Positions 16,342 through 24,171 are shown, counted from the stretch's first letter. The stretch: DNA of 29,986 nt from an uncultured Eubacterium sp. (GCA_900551775.1 URXI01000017.1:1-29986); one strand, 5' to 3'. The notes: generated by a model not told the origin, from the sequence alone. Made by a program: numbers and translations.

Positions 16342-16354
16342 ATTATTTTGCATC
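16335..16354. promoter_or_regulatory. Palindromic operator between the activator and ArsR-like genes
   Basis: GATGCAAA-TTAT-TTTGCATC is a perfect 8-bp inverted repeat. It overlaps the -35 box of the leftward activator gene and lies 11 bases upstream of the -35 box of the rightward ArsR-like gene. A close copy lies upstream of the ord promoter. Binding by the sigma-54 activator (autorepression) or by the ArsR-like protein would both fit. Confidence 0.7.
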
Positions 16355-16364
16355 TACATTTTCA

Positions 16365-16393
16365 TTGAAAAAATGACAAATTTATTGTATATT
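16365..16393 (+). promoter_or_regulatory. Sigma-A promoter of the ArsR-like regulator operon
   Basis: TTGAAA, a 17-base spacer and TATATT, ending 35 bases before the ATG at 16429. It is divergent from the activator promoter. Confidence 0.75.
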
Positions 16394-16428
16394 GGTATTT
16401 GACTATTTATTGTAATCGGAGGAATACT

Positions 16429-16755
16429 ATGAGAATAAGAAAAGATCAAGAATCATTCGAAGAAAAAGACATAGAATTGATTGCAAGAGTTTCTGATGCG
16501 CTGGCCCATCCCGTTCGCCTGAAACTCTTCAGATACATTATGCAATGTAATAAGTCAATGGAGACAGTATGCAACAAAGACCTTGTAGCTAACTTTGATT
16601 ATGCCCAGGCAACTATTTCCCAGCATGTCAAGAAACTTGTCGACGCAGGTCTGATTGAAGTGAAAAAGCAAGACAAATTTTCTTATTATTATGCGAATTT
16701 GGGAATTTTGATGCAATATATTGACATTACAAAAAAATATTCTATAATAGGGTGA
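16429..16755 (+). CDS. ArsR-family winged-helix transcriptional regulator
   Basis: This 108-residue protein has the ArsR-type winged helix: ALAHPVRLKLFRYI (helix 2), the recognition helix AQATISQHVKKL, and a wing VKKQDKFSYYYAN. The classical CVC metal-binding pair is absent (only one cysteine, in METVCNKDL), so a metal-independent signal is likely. GGAGG lies six bases before the ATG at 16429, which is preferred over a frame extension to 16399. It is the first gene before trkH and trkA with a 34-base gap, and divergent from the ornithine activator. It may regulate potassium uptake, the activator, or both. Confidence 0.85.
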   Translation: MRIRKDQESFEEKDIELIARVSDALAHPVRLKLFRYIMQCNKSMETVCNKDLVANFDYAQATISQHVKKLVDAGLIEVKKQDKFSYYYANLGILMQYIDITKKYSIIG

Positions 16756-16789
16756 ATACAATAACTCATACAGAAATTCGGAGGTACTT

Positions 16790-18130
16790 ATGTCAAGACA
16801 CATAAGATTATTTCCGGTTCAAATTCTGGCAATCGGTTTCGGCCTGCTTATCTTAATGGGAAGTATCATGCTCTCCTCCCCTCTCTGCAATAAGAGCGGC
16901 GAAGGCATTCCCTTTATCAACGGCTTGTTTACCTCGACGTCGGCCACATGTGTAACCGGACTGGCAGTTTATGACACGTATACGCAGTTTAACTCTTTAG
17001 GACAATTCATTATCATACTGCTCATACAAATCGGCGGCCTTGGATTCATGGGTATGGCTATGACCTTCTCCTTCCTGATTGGGAGCAAGATCACCATATT
17101 CCAGCGCTCTCTTTTGATGGAATCCATAGGCACACTCCATATTGGAGGTGTAGTAAAAACCATAAGGAGAATGCTCTTCGGTACTTTATTCTTTGAAGGA
17201 CTGGGAGCATTAATTATTTCCTTCAAATTCATTCCCAAAGTCGGATTCTGGCAGGGGTTATGGTACGGTGTCTTTCATTCCGTGTCTTCCTTCTGCAACG
17301 CAGGCTTTGACTTACTGGGAAGATTTGATCCCGGAAGTTCCCTGACACAGTTTTCCGATGATCCGGTTCTGCTCATCACCGTCATGACGTTGATCGTGAC
17401 CGGCGGCATCGGCTTCATCGTCTGGGGAGACATTGTGGATCATAAATTCCGCTTCAGGAAATATGCCCTTCACTCAAAGATCATGCTGTTTTTTACATTT
17501 CTGATGATTTTGTTAGGAGCGTTCGCCTTTTACCTTGTAGAGGGCCCTCACTCCTTTGCAGAAATGCCTGCGGACGAAAAAGTGCTCAACTCTTTCTTCG
17601 CTTCCGTTTCTCCGAGAACAGCAGGCTTTGCTTCTGTGGATTATGCGGATATGTCCACTGCCGGCAGGTTTCTGACCATGTTCCTGATGTTTGTCGGCGC
17701 CGGCCCCGGTTCCACGGGCGGCGGCATCAAACTGACTACTTTTGCGACACTGCTGCTTTCCATGTACTCTTATGCAAAGCATTATCAGGACCTTAGTATT
17801 TTCAGACGCAGGCTTCCGGCAGAAGCCCAGAGGAAGGCATTTTCCAGCATCGCCTCTTACGTCATGGCCGTCCTGTTGTGTACGTTTTGTTTATTAGTCG
17901 CAAATCCGGCTTTTACAGCTGAAAGCTGCCTCTTTGAATCGCTGTCCGCTATGGGAACAGTCGGATTGACCATGGGAATCACCCCCGAACTGGGTACATT
18001 CTCAAAGCTGTGCCTCATCGTTCTGATGTACTGCGGAAGACTGGGCAGTATCGCAGTCGCTATGGCTATCGTCAGAAGAAAGATTATACCGAAGATCAGT
18101 TATCCGGAAGAGAAGATCACAATCGGTTAA
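16790..18130 (+). CDS. ktrB: TrkH/KtrB-type potassium uptake channel subunit
   Basis: This 446-residue membrane protein has the four M1-P-M2 repeats of the Trk/Ktr/HKT family. The pore segments with the selectivity glycines are visible as SATCVTGLAVYD, SSFCNAGFDLLG, SPRTAGFASVDY and SAMGTVGLTMGI. It moves K+ with Na+ coupling through the membrane and needs the TrkA/KtrA ring on its cytoplasmic side. The length is typical of KtrB. GGAGG lies six bases before the ATG, and the trkA-type gene starts 21 bases after its stop. Confidence 0.9.
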   Translation: MSRHIRLFPVQILAIGFGLLILMGSIMLSSPLCNKSGEGIPFINGLFTSTSATCVTGLAVYDTYTQFNSLGQFIIILLIQIGGLGFMGMAMTFSFLIGSKITIFQRSLLMESIGTLHIGGVVKTIRRMLFGTLFFEGLGALIISFKFIPKVGFWQGLWYGVFHSVSSFCNAGFDLLGRFDPGSSLTQFSDDPVLLITVMTLIVTGGIGFIVWGDIVDHKFRFRKYALHSKIMLFFTFLMILLGAFAFYLVEGPHSFAEMPADEKVLNSFFASVSPRTAGFASVDYADMSTAGRFLTMFLMFVGAGPGSTGGGIKLTTFATLLLSMYSYAKHYQDLSIFRRRLPAEAQRKAFSSIASYVMAVLLCTFCLLVANPAFTAESCLFESLSAMGTVGLTMGITPELGTFSKLCLIVLMYCGRLGSIAVAMAIVRRKIIPKISYPEEKITIG

Positions 18131-18151
18131 TGATATAAAGGAGAAAATAAA

Positions 18152-18805
18152 ATGCGTTCCATACTAATTATCGGCCTTGGACGTTTCGGCCGCCATCTGG
18201 CAACAAGTCTCTCAGATCTGGGCAATGAACTGATGGTTATCGACAAAAACGAAGCGGTAGTAAATAAGATGGCACCTTATGTGACTTCAGCTCAGATTGG
18301 AGATTGTACAGACGAAGTGGTCCTGAAAGACTTAGGTGTCGCCAACTTCGATCTCTGCTTTGTCTGCATCAGCAATGATCTGGAATCGTCTCTGGTCATC
18401 ACTATGACCCTGAAGGAATTGGGCGCTCACAAGATCGTTACAAAGGTCAACCAGGATCTCCACGCCAAATTTCTGTTACAGAACGGCGCTGACGACGTCA
18501 TTTATCCAGAGCGGGATATGGCCATTCGAACAGCTATGAAGTACAGCGCACAGAATGCCTTTGACTATATCGAGCTGAGCAAGCATTACGGGATCTTCGA
18601 AATCGCAGCGCCGAAGTCTTGGATCGGGCGTTCCCTTCAAGAAATCAACGTGCGGAAAAAATACCATGTCAACATCATCGCATACAAGTGCCACGATCAA
18701 ATACTTCCCCTCGACAAAGATGAATACTATTTCTCAGAAGAACAACATCTGATTGTTGCAGGAGATAAAAAGAACTTCCACGAACTGATCGCGAAGAAGT
18801 TATAA
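18152..18805 (+). CDS. ktrA: TrkA/KtrA-type potassium channel regulatory subunit
   Basis: This 217-residue cytoplasmic protein begins with the RCK/TrkA-N nucleotide-binding fold (ILIIGLGRFGRHLATSL; acidic residue in MVIDKNE). It ends with a TrkA-C domain from about residue 135 onward (YGIFEIAAPKSWIGRSLQEI). KtrA rings gate KtrB in response to ATP/ADP, and c-di-AMP binds the C-domain in many Firmicutes. AAAGGAG precedes the ATG, and the gene lies directly after ktrB. Confidence 0.9.
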   Translation: MRSILIIGLGRFGRHLATSLSDLGNELMVIDKNEAVVNKMAPYVTSAQIGDCTDEVVLKDLGVANFDLCFVCISNDLESSLVITMTLKELGAHKIVTKVNQDLHAKFLLQNGADDVIYPERDMAIRTAMKYSAQNAFDYIELSKHYGIFEIAAPKSWIGRSLQEINVRKKYHVNIIAYKCHDQILPLDKDEYYFSEEQHLIVAGDKKNFHELIAKKL

Positions 18806-18821
18806 AAAACGAAAAATACGG

Positions 18822-18848
18822 AGAGGAGGCGTTCTCAGCCTCCTCTTT
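18822..18848 (+). terminator. Terminator of the arsR-ktrB-ktrA operon
   Basis: AGAGGAGGC and GCCTCCTCT form a perfect 9-bp stem with a 7-base loop, followed by TTCATT. It lies 17 bases after the ktrA stop. Confidence 0.85.
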
Positions 18849-18888
18849 CATTATAAAATTATATTATTATTTTATCATTTTTTATAAT

Positions 18889-18917
18889 TTTACATTATCA
18901 TGTTGTTGTTTTATAAT
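18889..18917 (+). promoter_or_regulatory. Sigma-A promoter of the YeiH-type gene
   Basis: TTTACA, a 17-base spacer and TATAAT. The segment from 18846 to here is very AT-rich and contains imperfect inverted TATAA/TTATA repeats that could be an operator. Confidence 0.8.
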
Positions 18918-18955
18918 GCACTTACGATCAAATTTAGAAAGGAACAAAACACAAT

Positions 18956-19981
18956 ATGAATTTACTGAGAAAAAACGGACCTGGCATTTTACTTTGCCTG
19001 GCCATCGCTATACCCTCTTGGTTTCTAGGCGGTGCATTTCCCATTATCGGCGGCGCCGTCATCGCAATCCTAGCCGGCATGATTGTCACCTTATTCTTTA
19101 AAGATAAGGCCTCATACGAGCCAGGCATCAAAATCGTATCTAAAAAAGTTCTGCAATGGGCAGTCATTTTATTAGGTTTTGGCATGGACCTCAATATTGT
19201 CCTCCAGACAGGAAAGCAATCCCTGCCCATTATTATCTGCACCATCTCTATTTCACTACTCATCGCCTACCTGCTTCACAAGGCGCTGAAGATTCCCACA
19301 AAGACTTCAGCTTTAATCGGTGTCGGCTCTTCTATCTGCGGGGGATCTGCCATCGCGGCTACGGCTCCTGTCATTGAAGCAGACGAAGAAGAGGTGGCGC
19401 AGGCGATTTCCGTCATCTTCTTTTTTAATGTGCTGGCTGCCTTGCTCTTCCCCGCCTTCGGACAGCTGGCGGGCTTTGACACTGGATCCGGCGAGGCCTT
19501 CGGCATCTTTGCCGGAACTGCCGTCAACGACACTTCCTCAGTTACTGCCACCGCGGCCACCTGGGACAGCATGTGGAACCTGGGTTCAGCCACTCTGGAT
19601 AAGGCTGTCACCGTAAAGCTGACTAGAACCTTAGCCATCATTCCCATCACCCTCTTGCTAGCCTTCCTGCGTGCAAGAAATCAGGAAAGCGAAAATAAGG
19701 TGGAGTTAAAACAGGTCTTTCCATTCTTCATTCTGTTTTTTATCGGCGCATCCATCATCACCACTGCCGCCGTCCACTTCGGACTTCCGGCATCCTTCTT
19801 TGCGCCGATCAAAGAGCTGAGCAAGTTTTTCATCATCATGGCTATGGCAGCCATCGGACTGAACACCAACATCGTCAAGCTGGTTAAAAACGGCGGCAAG
19901 CCCATTGCCATGGGCGCTTGCTGCTGGATCGGCATCACCTTTGTCAGCTTGCTTCTGCAAAACGTCCTCGGTCTGATGTGA
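18956..19981 (+). CDS. YeiH/UPF0324-family membrane transporter (putative sulfate exporter family)
   Basis: This 341-residue protein has about 10 hydrophobic segments. It carries the family signature GVGSSICGGSAIAATAPVI near residue 122 and FAGTAVNDTSSVTATAA near residue 185. YeiH proteins are annotated as putative sulfate or sulfur-compound exporters, and the substrate is not established. AAAGGAA lies about 10 bases before the ATG. It has its own promoter and a shared terminator with the convergent amidase gene. A LysR-type regulator often next to yeiH elsewhere is not seen here. Confidence 0.85.
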   Translation: MNLLRKNGPGILLCLAIAIPSWFLGGAFPIIGGAVIAILAGMIVTLFFKDKASYEPGIKIVSKKVLQWAVILLGFGMDLNIVLQTGKQSLPIIICTISISLLIAYLLHKALKIPTKTSALIGVGSSICGGSAIAATAPVIEADEEEVAQAISVIFFFNVLAALLFPAFGQLAGFDTGSGEAFGIFAGTAVNDTSSVTATAATWDSMWNLGSATLDKAVTVKLTRTLAIIPITLLLAFLRARNQESENKVELKQVFPFFILFFIGASIITTAAVHFGLPASFFAPIKELSKFFIIMAMAAIGLNTNIVKLVKNGGKPIAMGACCWIGITFVSLLLQNVLGLM

Positions 19982-20030
19982 CAAAAAGTGCAGCGCCATT
20001 CTCTCGTAGAAAAGCGTCTGCACTTTTTGT
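19981..20030. terminator. Bidirectional terminator
   Basis: ACAAAAAGTGCAG and CTGCACTTTTTGT are exact 13-bp inverted arms. In both directions the stem ends in a T-run. It lies between the convergent YeiH-type gene and the amidase gene. Its first base is the last base of the YeiH stop codon. Confidence 0.92.
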
Positions 20031-20822
20031 TTACTTTATGTCGTACAGTTCCGACACCCGGTTCTCATAGACAGCCAATTCCTCTCTGACCTGCTTTTGA
20101 TATTCTGTATCAATGCAGCTGAAGATGACATCCTCTCGATCGGAAGCCTGCGCCACGGGCAGCCCACAAGGATCAACGATCTGGCTTCTGCCGAAGCAAT
20201 GTTTGTTGTACTGGTTGGCAGCTGCCACGTAAAGCTGATGGTTCAGCGCTGCCCCTCTGACCAAAAGATCCCATTGATCCTGCCGCGGACGATAAAACAT
20301 GGCTGGAATTGCCAGCAGGTCGATGTCTTGCAAGGCCAAAGTTCTCAGATACTCACAAAACCGCACCTCATAACAGATTGCCACGCCCACCTTGCAGCAG
20401 TCAAACTGGAAAATGCCAAGATCTTTTCCGGCGGTCAGGTAGTCGGATTCCTTTCGATCTAGAACATCGAACAGATGAACTTTGTCATATGTCCCTGCCA
20501 AATTTCCCTGTCTGTCTATAGCGAGGCAGGTGTTGTAGAGCCTGCCCTCCTTCCTCTGCGGAAAGGTTCCTGTTACGATGTTGACTCCGTGTTCCCGAGC
20601 ACAGCGGGAAAAAGTCTGATAGAACATGCCTTCAAGGGACTCCCCCACCGTGTCTCTGTTTTTATAAGCGGGGCTTTCGTAGAAAAACTCCGGCAGGCAG
20701 ATGAGATCCGCCTGGCCGTACTGCTGAATTCCCTTTTCAATGAGAGCAATCGCCCGTCTCAGATTATCTTCTTTATCCGGCGTCCATCCTACCTGCACCG
20801 CCATTACTTTGATCATACTCAC
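20031..20822 (-). CDS. Nitrilase-superfamily carbon-nitrogen hydrolase (omega-amidase/YafV-like)
   Basis: This protein of about 263 residues has the Glu-Lys-Cys triad of the nitrilase superfamily, in order: E in LICLPEFFYES, K in TYDKVHLFD and C in VGVAICYEVRF (residues 43, 112 and 148 counted from the ATG at 20816). It is closest in pattern to omega-amidase and similar amidases that release ammonia from omega-amides. The start is uncertain: a GTG at 20822 sits 8 bases after AGGAG, while the ATG at 20816 is 14 bases away. The GTG is given. It begins 11 bases after the Crp/Fnr gene, so the two form an operon. The physiological substrate cannot be told from sequence. Confidence 0.85.
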   Translation of the reverse strand: MSMIKVMAVQVGWTPDKEDNLRRAIALIEKGIQQYGQADLICLPEFFYESPAYKNRDTVGESLEGMFYQTFSRCAREHGVNIVTGTFPQRKEGRLYNTCLAIDRQGNLAGTYDKVHLFDVLDRKESDYLTAGKDLGIFQFDCCKVGVAICYEVRFCEYLRTLALQDIDLLAIPAMFYRPRQDQWDLLVRGAALNHQLYVAAANQYNKHCFGRSQIVDPCGLPVAQASDREDVIFSCIDTEYQKQVREELAVYENRVSELYDIK

Positions 20823-20833
20823 TTTCTTATCTC

Positions 20834-21517
20834 CTATTCTATCTGCATCTGCAAAACTTTCTCTTCTAAGGCCCTGTGATTGCTGATCCACATCCGGCCG
20901 CGTTCTCTTTCAATCCAGCCGGCCTCGTCAAAGTGTTTGATGACGCGGAATAGATGGCGGGAACTGGCTCCCAGATATTGGGCGAGATCTGTCAGAGACA
21001 CTCTGATCCAATTTCCTCTGCCCACTTCCTCCTCCTTTTCAAGGAGATAGGCAGCCAACCTGTTTTCCAGAGGATAAGTCTGTGTAGCCACAAGTTTGCT
21101 CACACCGCGGAGCATTTTTTCTGCAATCAGCTTGCTCAGATTTCGCAGGAACACTGCATCGGAAAGGATCAGACTGCCATGCTCTTGAAAAGATAATGCC
21201 AGGCAGACGGACGGTTCCACGGCCTGGATGGATTGAGACTGGGTACGAATGCCAAGAAATTCCAGTTCTCCCAGGATGTCTCCTGCCTCGTAGTATTGTG
21301 CCAGCGATACATTGCCGTCCAGATGAATCATGTACAGTTTCACCTTCCCTTTTACCAGGAAATACAGCCGTTCGGGAGGCATCAATTCTTCACAAATGTA
21401 TTCCCCCTTTTCAAAAACATGTACTTCCAGAAACTCTTCTATCGGCGCGGAAAACAACTGCTGAATGGGATATTTCACAATATATTGCTGTCTTACCATC
21501 TCATCGTTGATCTTCAT
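20834..21517 (-). CDS. Crp/Fnr-family transcriptional regulator (YeiL-like)
   Basis: This 227-residue protein has an N-terminal cyclic-nucleotide-binding-like beta barrel (residues about 20-125, ending VEPSVCLALSF), a dimer helix, and a C-terminal winged helix (LTDLAQYLGASSRHLFRVIKHF). There is no cysteine set for an FNR iron-sulfur cluster. AAGGGG precedes the ATG. It is divergent from psuK-psuG. In Escherichia coli the Crp/Fnr regulator YeiL lies beside the pseudouridine genes, so this is probably its counterpart controlling psuK-psuG and possibly itself. Confidence 0.85.
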   Translation of the reverse strand: MKINDEMVRQQYIVKYPIQQLFSAPIEEFLEVHVFEKGEYICEELMPPERLYFLVKGKVKLYMIHLDGNVSLAQYYEAGDILGELEFLGIRTQSQSIQAVEPSVCLALSFQEHGSLILSDAVFLRNLSKLIAEKMLRGVSKLVATQTYPLENRLAAYLLEKEEEVGRGNWIRVSLTDLAQYLGASSRHLFRVIKHFDEAGWIERERGRMWISNHRALEEKVLQMQIE

Positions 21518-21548
21518 CTCTTTTGCCCCTTCCTATCTTTCTGTTCTC

Positions 21549-21577
21549 ATTATGCCATATGTCCTATTTTTTCGCAA
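21549..21577 (-). promoter_or_regulatory. Sigma-A promoter of the Crp/Fnr gene
   Basis: On the minus strand TTGCGA (21577-21572), a 17-base spacer and CATAAT (21554-21549). Its -35 box is about 10 bases from the divergent psuK -10 box, so the two promoters could compete or share one regulator. Confidence 0.65.
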
Positions 21578-21584
21578 TTGTCTT

Positions 21585-21593
21585 TGCTATACT
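21585..21593 (+). promoter_or_regulatory. Extended -10 promoter of psuK
   Basis: TGC-TATACT is an extended -10 box with no convincing -35 hexamer, which fits an activator-dependent promoter. It lies about 50 bases before psuK. Confidence 0.6.
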
Positions 21594-21641
21594 AAGGGCA
21601 AGAAAGGCGTCCTATAGGCCGCCTGTACAGGAGGATTTTAT

Positions 21642-22580
21642 ATGAACCCAAAACCTTACGTCGTCGGCGTAGGCGCTGTCAATGTGGATGTCATGGGACG
21701 GAGCAAAAGGTCTTTAGTTTCAGAGGACTCCAATCCGGGACAAATCAAAATTTCCATCGGCGGCGCAACCCATAACGCCAGCGAAAATGCATGCCGCCTG
21801 GGTCTTCCGGTCAATTTCATCACCGCTACGGGAGACGATTATTTTGGCACGCTGATTCGTACGGCCTGCGAAAGTGCGGGTCTGTCTACAGAACATTTCT
21901 TTGCTTTTCCCGGACAGATCAGCTCCACCTATATGTCGATTCACGAGCCGGATGGTGAGATGAATATCGCAGTATCGGACATGAATGTACTGCAAAGTCT
22001 TTCGCCGGCTCATTTGAAGCAAAAAAGTGAATTACTGGAAAATGCGGCAGCGATCACCTTTGATACTGGTCTTCCTCAAGAGACCATCGACTATCTCCTT
22101 GAGACATACTGCAGCAAAACGGCCGTCTTTGCTGATCCTGTATCCACCACCTATGCCGAAAAACTGGTCGGCCGCCTTGAAGGCATCCATACGCTGAAGC
22201 CCAACCTGCTGGAAGCAGAAGTTTTGTCAGGTGTGAAGATTCGCACCTTCGGCGACCTGCAGGAGGCTGCAGACCGCATCATCGACTGCGGAGTCAGACG
22301 TGTCTTTATCAGTCTGGGCAAAAACGGTGTCTATTACCGGGATCATTCAGGTACCGCAAAACATCGTCAGCCACGGTCTTTGGATCAGATTGCCAACGCA
22401 ACAGGCGCTGGGGATGCATTCCTGGGAGGACTTCTCTATGCCTACTTGCACGATCTCAATATCGATGAGACCCTGGCGGCCGCTATGACTGTTTCGACGC
22501 TGGCCATACTCAGTGAGCAGACCATCAATCCACAGATGTCCGAATCACTGCTAAAAGAGACTATTTTACAAAATATATAA
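21642..22580 (+). CDS. psuK: Pseudouridine kinase (PfkB family)
   Basis: This 312-residue sugar kinase is of the PfkB/ribokinase family. It has GGATHNASENACRLG near residue 38 and the second signature NATGAGDAFLGG with the catalytic aspartate near residue 255. With PsuG it forms the pseudouridine degradation pathway: PsuK makes pseudouridine 5'-phosphate. The order kinase then glycosidase, with 15 bases between them, and a YeiL-like regulator next door support this over other PfkB kinases. AGGAGG lies 7 bases before the ATG. Confidence 0.9.
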   Translation: MNPKPYVVGVGAVNVDVMGRSKRSLVSEDSNPGQIKISIGGATHNASENACRLGLPVNFITATGDDYFGTLIRTACESAGLSTEHFFAFPGQISSTYMSIHEPDGEMNIAVSDMNVLQSLSPAHLKQKSELLENAAAITFDTGLPQETIDYLLETYCSKTAVFADPVSTTYAEKLVGRLEGIHTLKPNLLEAEVLSGVKIRTFGDLQEAADRIIDCGVRRVFISLGKNGVYYRDHSGTAKHRQPRSLDQIANATGAGDAFLGGLLYAYLHDLNIDETLAAAMTVSTLAILSEQTINPQMSESLLKETILQNI

Positions 22581-22595
22581 AGAGAGGTAAATGAA

Positions 22596-23507
22596 ATGAA
22601 CGAATATTTATGTATCACGGAAGAAGTGAAAGCTGCTCTGGAAGCAAAAAGACCGGTGGCAGCACTGGAGTCCACCATTCTTTCCCACGGCATGCCCTAC
22701 CCGGAAAACCTGGAGTTTTCTCATAAAGTAGAGGAGATCATCCGTGCAGAAGGCGCCATTCCGGCAACCACTGCAATCATCGGCGGAAAACTGCGGGTGG
22801 GTCTGACAGCAGAAGAACGGGAAATCATGTGCCAGGCAAAAAACGTTGCCAAGGTCAGCCGCCGAGATGTAGCAATTTGTCTGGCAACGGGCCAGACTGG
22901 CGCCACCACCGTAGCAACCACCATGATGCTGGCGGAAATGGCGGGCATCCGCTTCTTCGCCACAGGCGGCATCGGCGGCGTTCACCGCGGAGCGGAAACC
23001 ACCATGGATATCTCTGCCGATCTGCAGGAACTGGCAAATACACCAGTAGCAGTTATCTGCGCCGGCGCGAAAAGTCTCTTAGACATCGGTCTGACGCTAG
23101 AATACTTAGAGACCATGGGTGTGCCTGTCATCGGTCTCAAGACAGATGACTTCCCTGCCTTCTACTGCAGGAAGAGCGGCTTCGGCGTGGATTACAACGC
23201 CCCTGACGAAGAAACTGTGGCAAAGGTTATGAAGGCAAAGTGGGATCTGGGTCTGAAAGGCGGTTCCGTGATCGCCAACCCGATTCCAAAAGAATACGAA
23301 CTGGACTACGATGAAATGGAAGCGGTTATCAATAAAGCTCTGAAAGCCGCCCAGGAAGAAGGCATCCACGGCAAAGCGACGACACCTTTCCTCCTCGCCC
23401 ACATCAAGGAATACACTGACGGCGTGTCCCTGGCTTCTAACCTGCAGCTAGCTTATCACAATGCGAAAGAGGCGGCAAAAATTGCTGTGGCTTACAGCCA
23501 GTTATAA
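22596..23507 (+). CDS. psuG: Pseudouridine-5'-phosphate glycosidase
   Basis: This 303-residue enzyme splits the C-C glycosidic bond of pseudouridine 5'-phosphate to uracil and ribose 5-phosphate, with a divalent metal. Family segments seen in order are PVAALESTILSHGMPYPENL, GQTGATTVATTMMLA, FATGGIGGVHRGAE, and VIGLKTDDFPAFY. The length is typical of PsuG. GAGAGG precedes the ATG. No uridine/pseudouridine transporter (PsuT-like) lies beside it in the window. Confidence 0.95.
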   Translation: MNEYLCITEEVKAALEAKRPVAALESTILSHGMPYPENLEFSHKVEEIIRAEGAIPATTAIIGGKLRVGLTAEEREIMCQAKNVAKVSRRDVAICLATGQTGATTVATTMMLAEMAGIRFFATGGIGGVHRGAETTMDISADLQELANTPVAVICAGAKSLLDIGLTLEYLETMGVPVIGLKTDDFPAFYCRKSGFGVDYNAPDEETVAKVMKAKWDLGLKGGSVIANPIPKEYELDYDEMEAVINKALKAAQEEGIHGKATTPFLLAHIKEYTDGVSLASNLQLAYHNAKEAAKIAVAYSQL

Positions 23508-23519
23508 TCACAAAATGGA

Positions 23520-23552
23520 AACCCCTGCTTCTCGTGGCGAGAAGCAGGGGTT
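23520..23552 (+). terminator. Long perfect hairpin after psuG
   Basis: Two exact 15-bp arms (AACCCCTGCTTCTCG and its complement) flank a three-base loop. It lies 12 bases after the psuG stop. A U-tract is missing in both directions, so it may act as a 3' stabiliser or rely on Rho. It overlaps the start of the rocB remnant. Confidence 0.7.
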
Positions 23553-23620
23553 AGACTACCCTTGGTGAAATATCCTCGACATCGTCGTAGATTTTTCAAT
23601 GAGACAGAAATTTCCTTTGT
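23550..23620 (-). pseudogene. Decayed fragment of a rocB-like gene
   Basis: About 65 bases match the intact rocB gene at about 24745-24812 in the same orientation, at roughly four of five positions. On the minus strand it still reads GNFCLIEK, then after a one-base loss in a T-run IYDDVEDISPRVV, against GNFCLIEKIYDYIEDISPRVV in the intact gene. A stop follows directly after RVV. The rest of the copy is gone. It indicates an old duplication or recombination of the rocB region. Confidence 0.85.
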
Positions 23621-23657
23621 ATAAACAACGGTTCATCCGACCGGAACCGCTGTTTAT
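23621..23657 (-). repeat. Inverted repeat between the rocB remnant and the small hypothetical gene
   Basis: ATAAACAACGGTTC and GAACCGCTGTTTAT pair at 13 of 14 positions around a 9-base loop. On the minus strand it lies 26 bases after the stop of the hypothetical gene and could serve as its terminator, though no clear T-run follows. Confidence 0.6.
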
Positions 23658-23683
23658 GTTGATAGACTAGTAAAGTTTCGTTT

Positions 23684-24115
23684 CTATTCTGGATAGCTTA
23701 TTTCTTCTTTTTTTTGCTCTCCATTCTCATTCCATGCAATCCGTATTAATATAGATTTCGGTTTCTTATCAAAAGAGTAAAAGCCGTAGAAAGATTTATT
23801 GAAAATACCAGAAGATATTCGCCTTAGAAGGCTGATTTGATCATCTGCAATATGCACAACCCCTTTATATTTCTTTATAGAATCTATATCCGCATCAATA
23901 CTAACATTTTCAATATGTGGGAAATCCCCTTTATATACCAAATATCCACTCCAGGTGCCATCATTTTGATTCTCTGTGTTCATGAATACTGCTGTCCACG
24001 TCCCACTTTTACTTAAAACTTTGTAATTTGCGTTGCACGAAACAGTATAAACATAAATATTAAAAGTATTGCTAATATAGAAAGGTACATGACTATTTTT
24101 TTCTTTATTTTCATA
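23684..24115 (-). CDS. Hypothetical small lipoprotein or membrane-anchored protein
   Basis: This 143-residue protein is not recognised. Its N-terminus, MKIKKKIVMYLSILAILLNI, is a positively charged start followed by a hydrophobic segment, then TVSC. The cysteine (residue 27) could be a weak lipobox, or the segment could be a plain membrane anchor. The outside part has a beta-rich look (GTWTAVFMNTE, GTWSGYLVYKGDFP, SILIRIAWNENGEQKK). The start at 24115 is chosen because AGAGG lies 7 bases upstream; a later ATG at 23983 would remove the signal and lacks a clear ribosome site. The gene is more AT-rich than its neighbours, which hints at transfer. It lies alone between hairpins. Confidence 0.65.
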   Translation of the reverse strand, partial: YENKEKNSHVPFYISNTFNIYVYTVSCNANYKVLSKSGTWTAVFMNTENQNDGTWSGYLVYKGDFPHIENVSIDADIDSIKKYKGVVHIADDQISLLRRISSGIFNKSFYGFYSFDKKPKSILIRIAWNENGEQKKEEISYPE

Positions 24116-24141
24116 ATAACCCTCTTTACTAAAAATTTATC

Positions 24142-24171
24142 AAACCGAACTGCATATTTGCAGCTCGGTTT
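24142..24171 (-). terminator. Hairpin upstream of the small hypothetical gene
   Basis: AAACCGAACTGCA and TGCAGCTCGGTTT pair at 12 of 13 positions (the other is a G-U) around four bases. On the minus strand it is followed by GATAAATTTTTAG; on the plus strand by CTCTT. It could end readthrough from rocB. The stretch 24172-24287 shows no gene and no clear structure apart from a weak -35/-10 pair on the minus strand. Confidence 0.6.
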
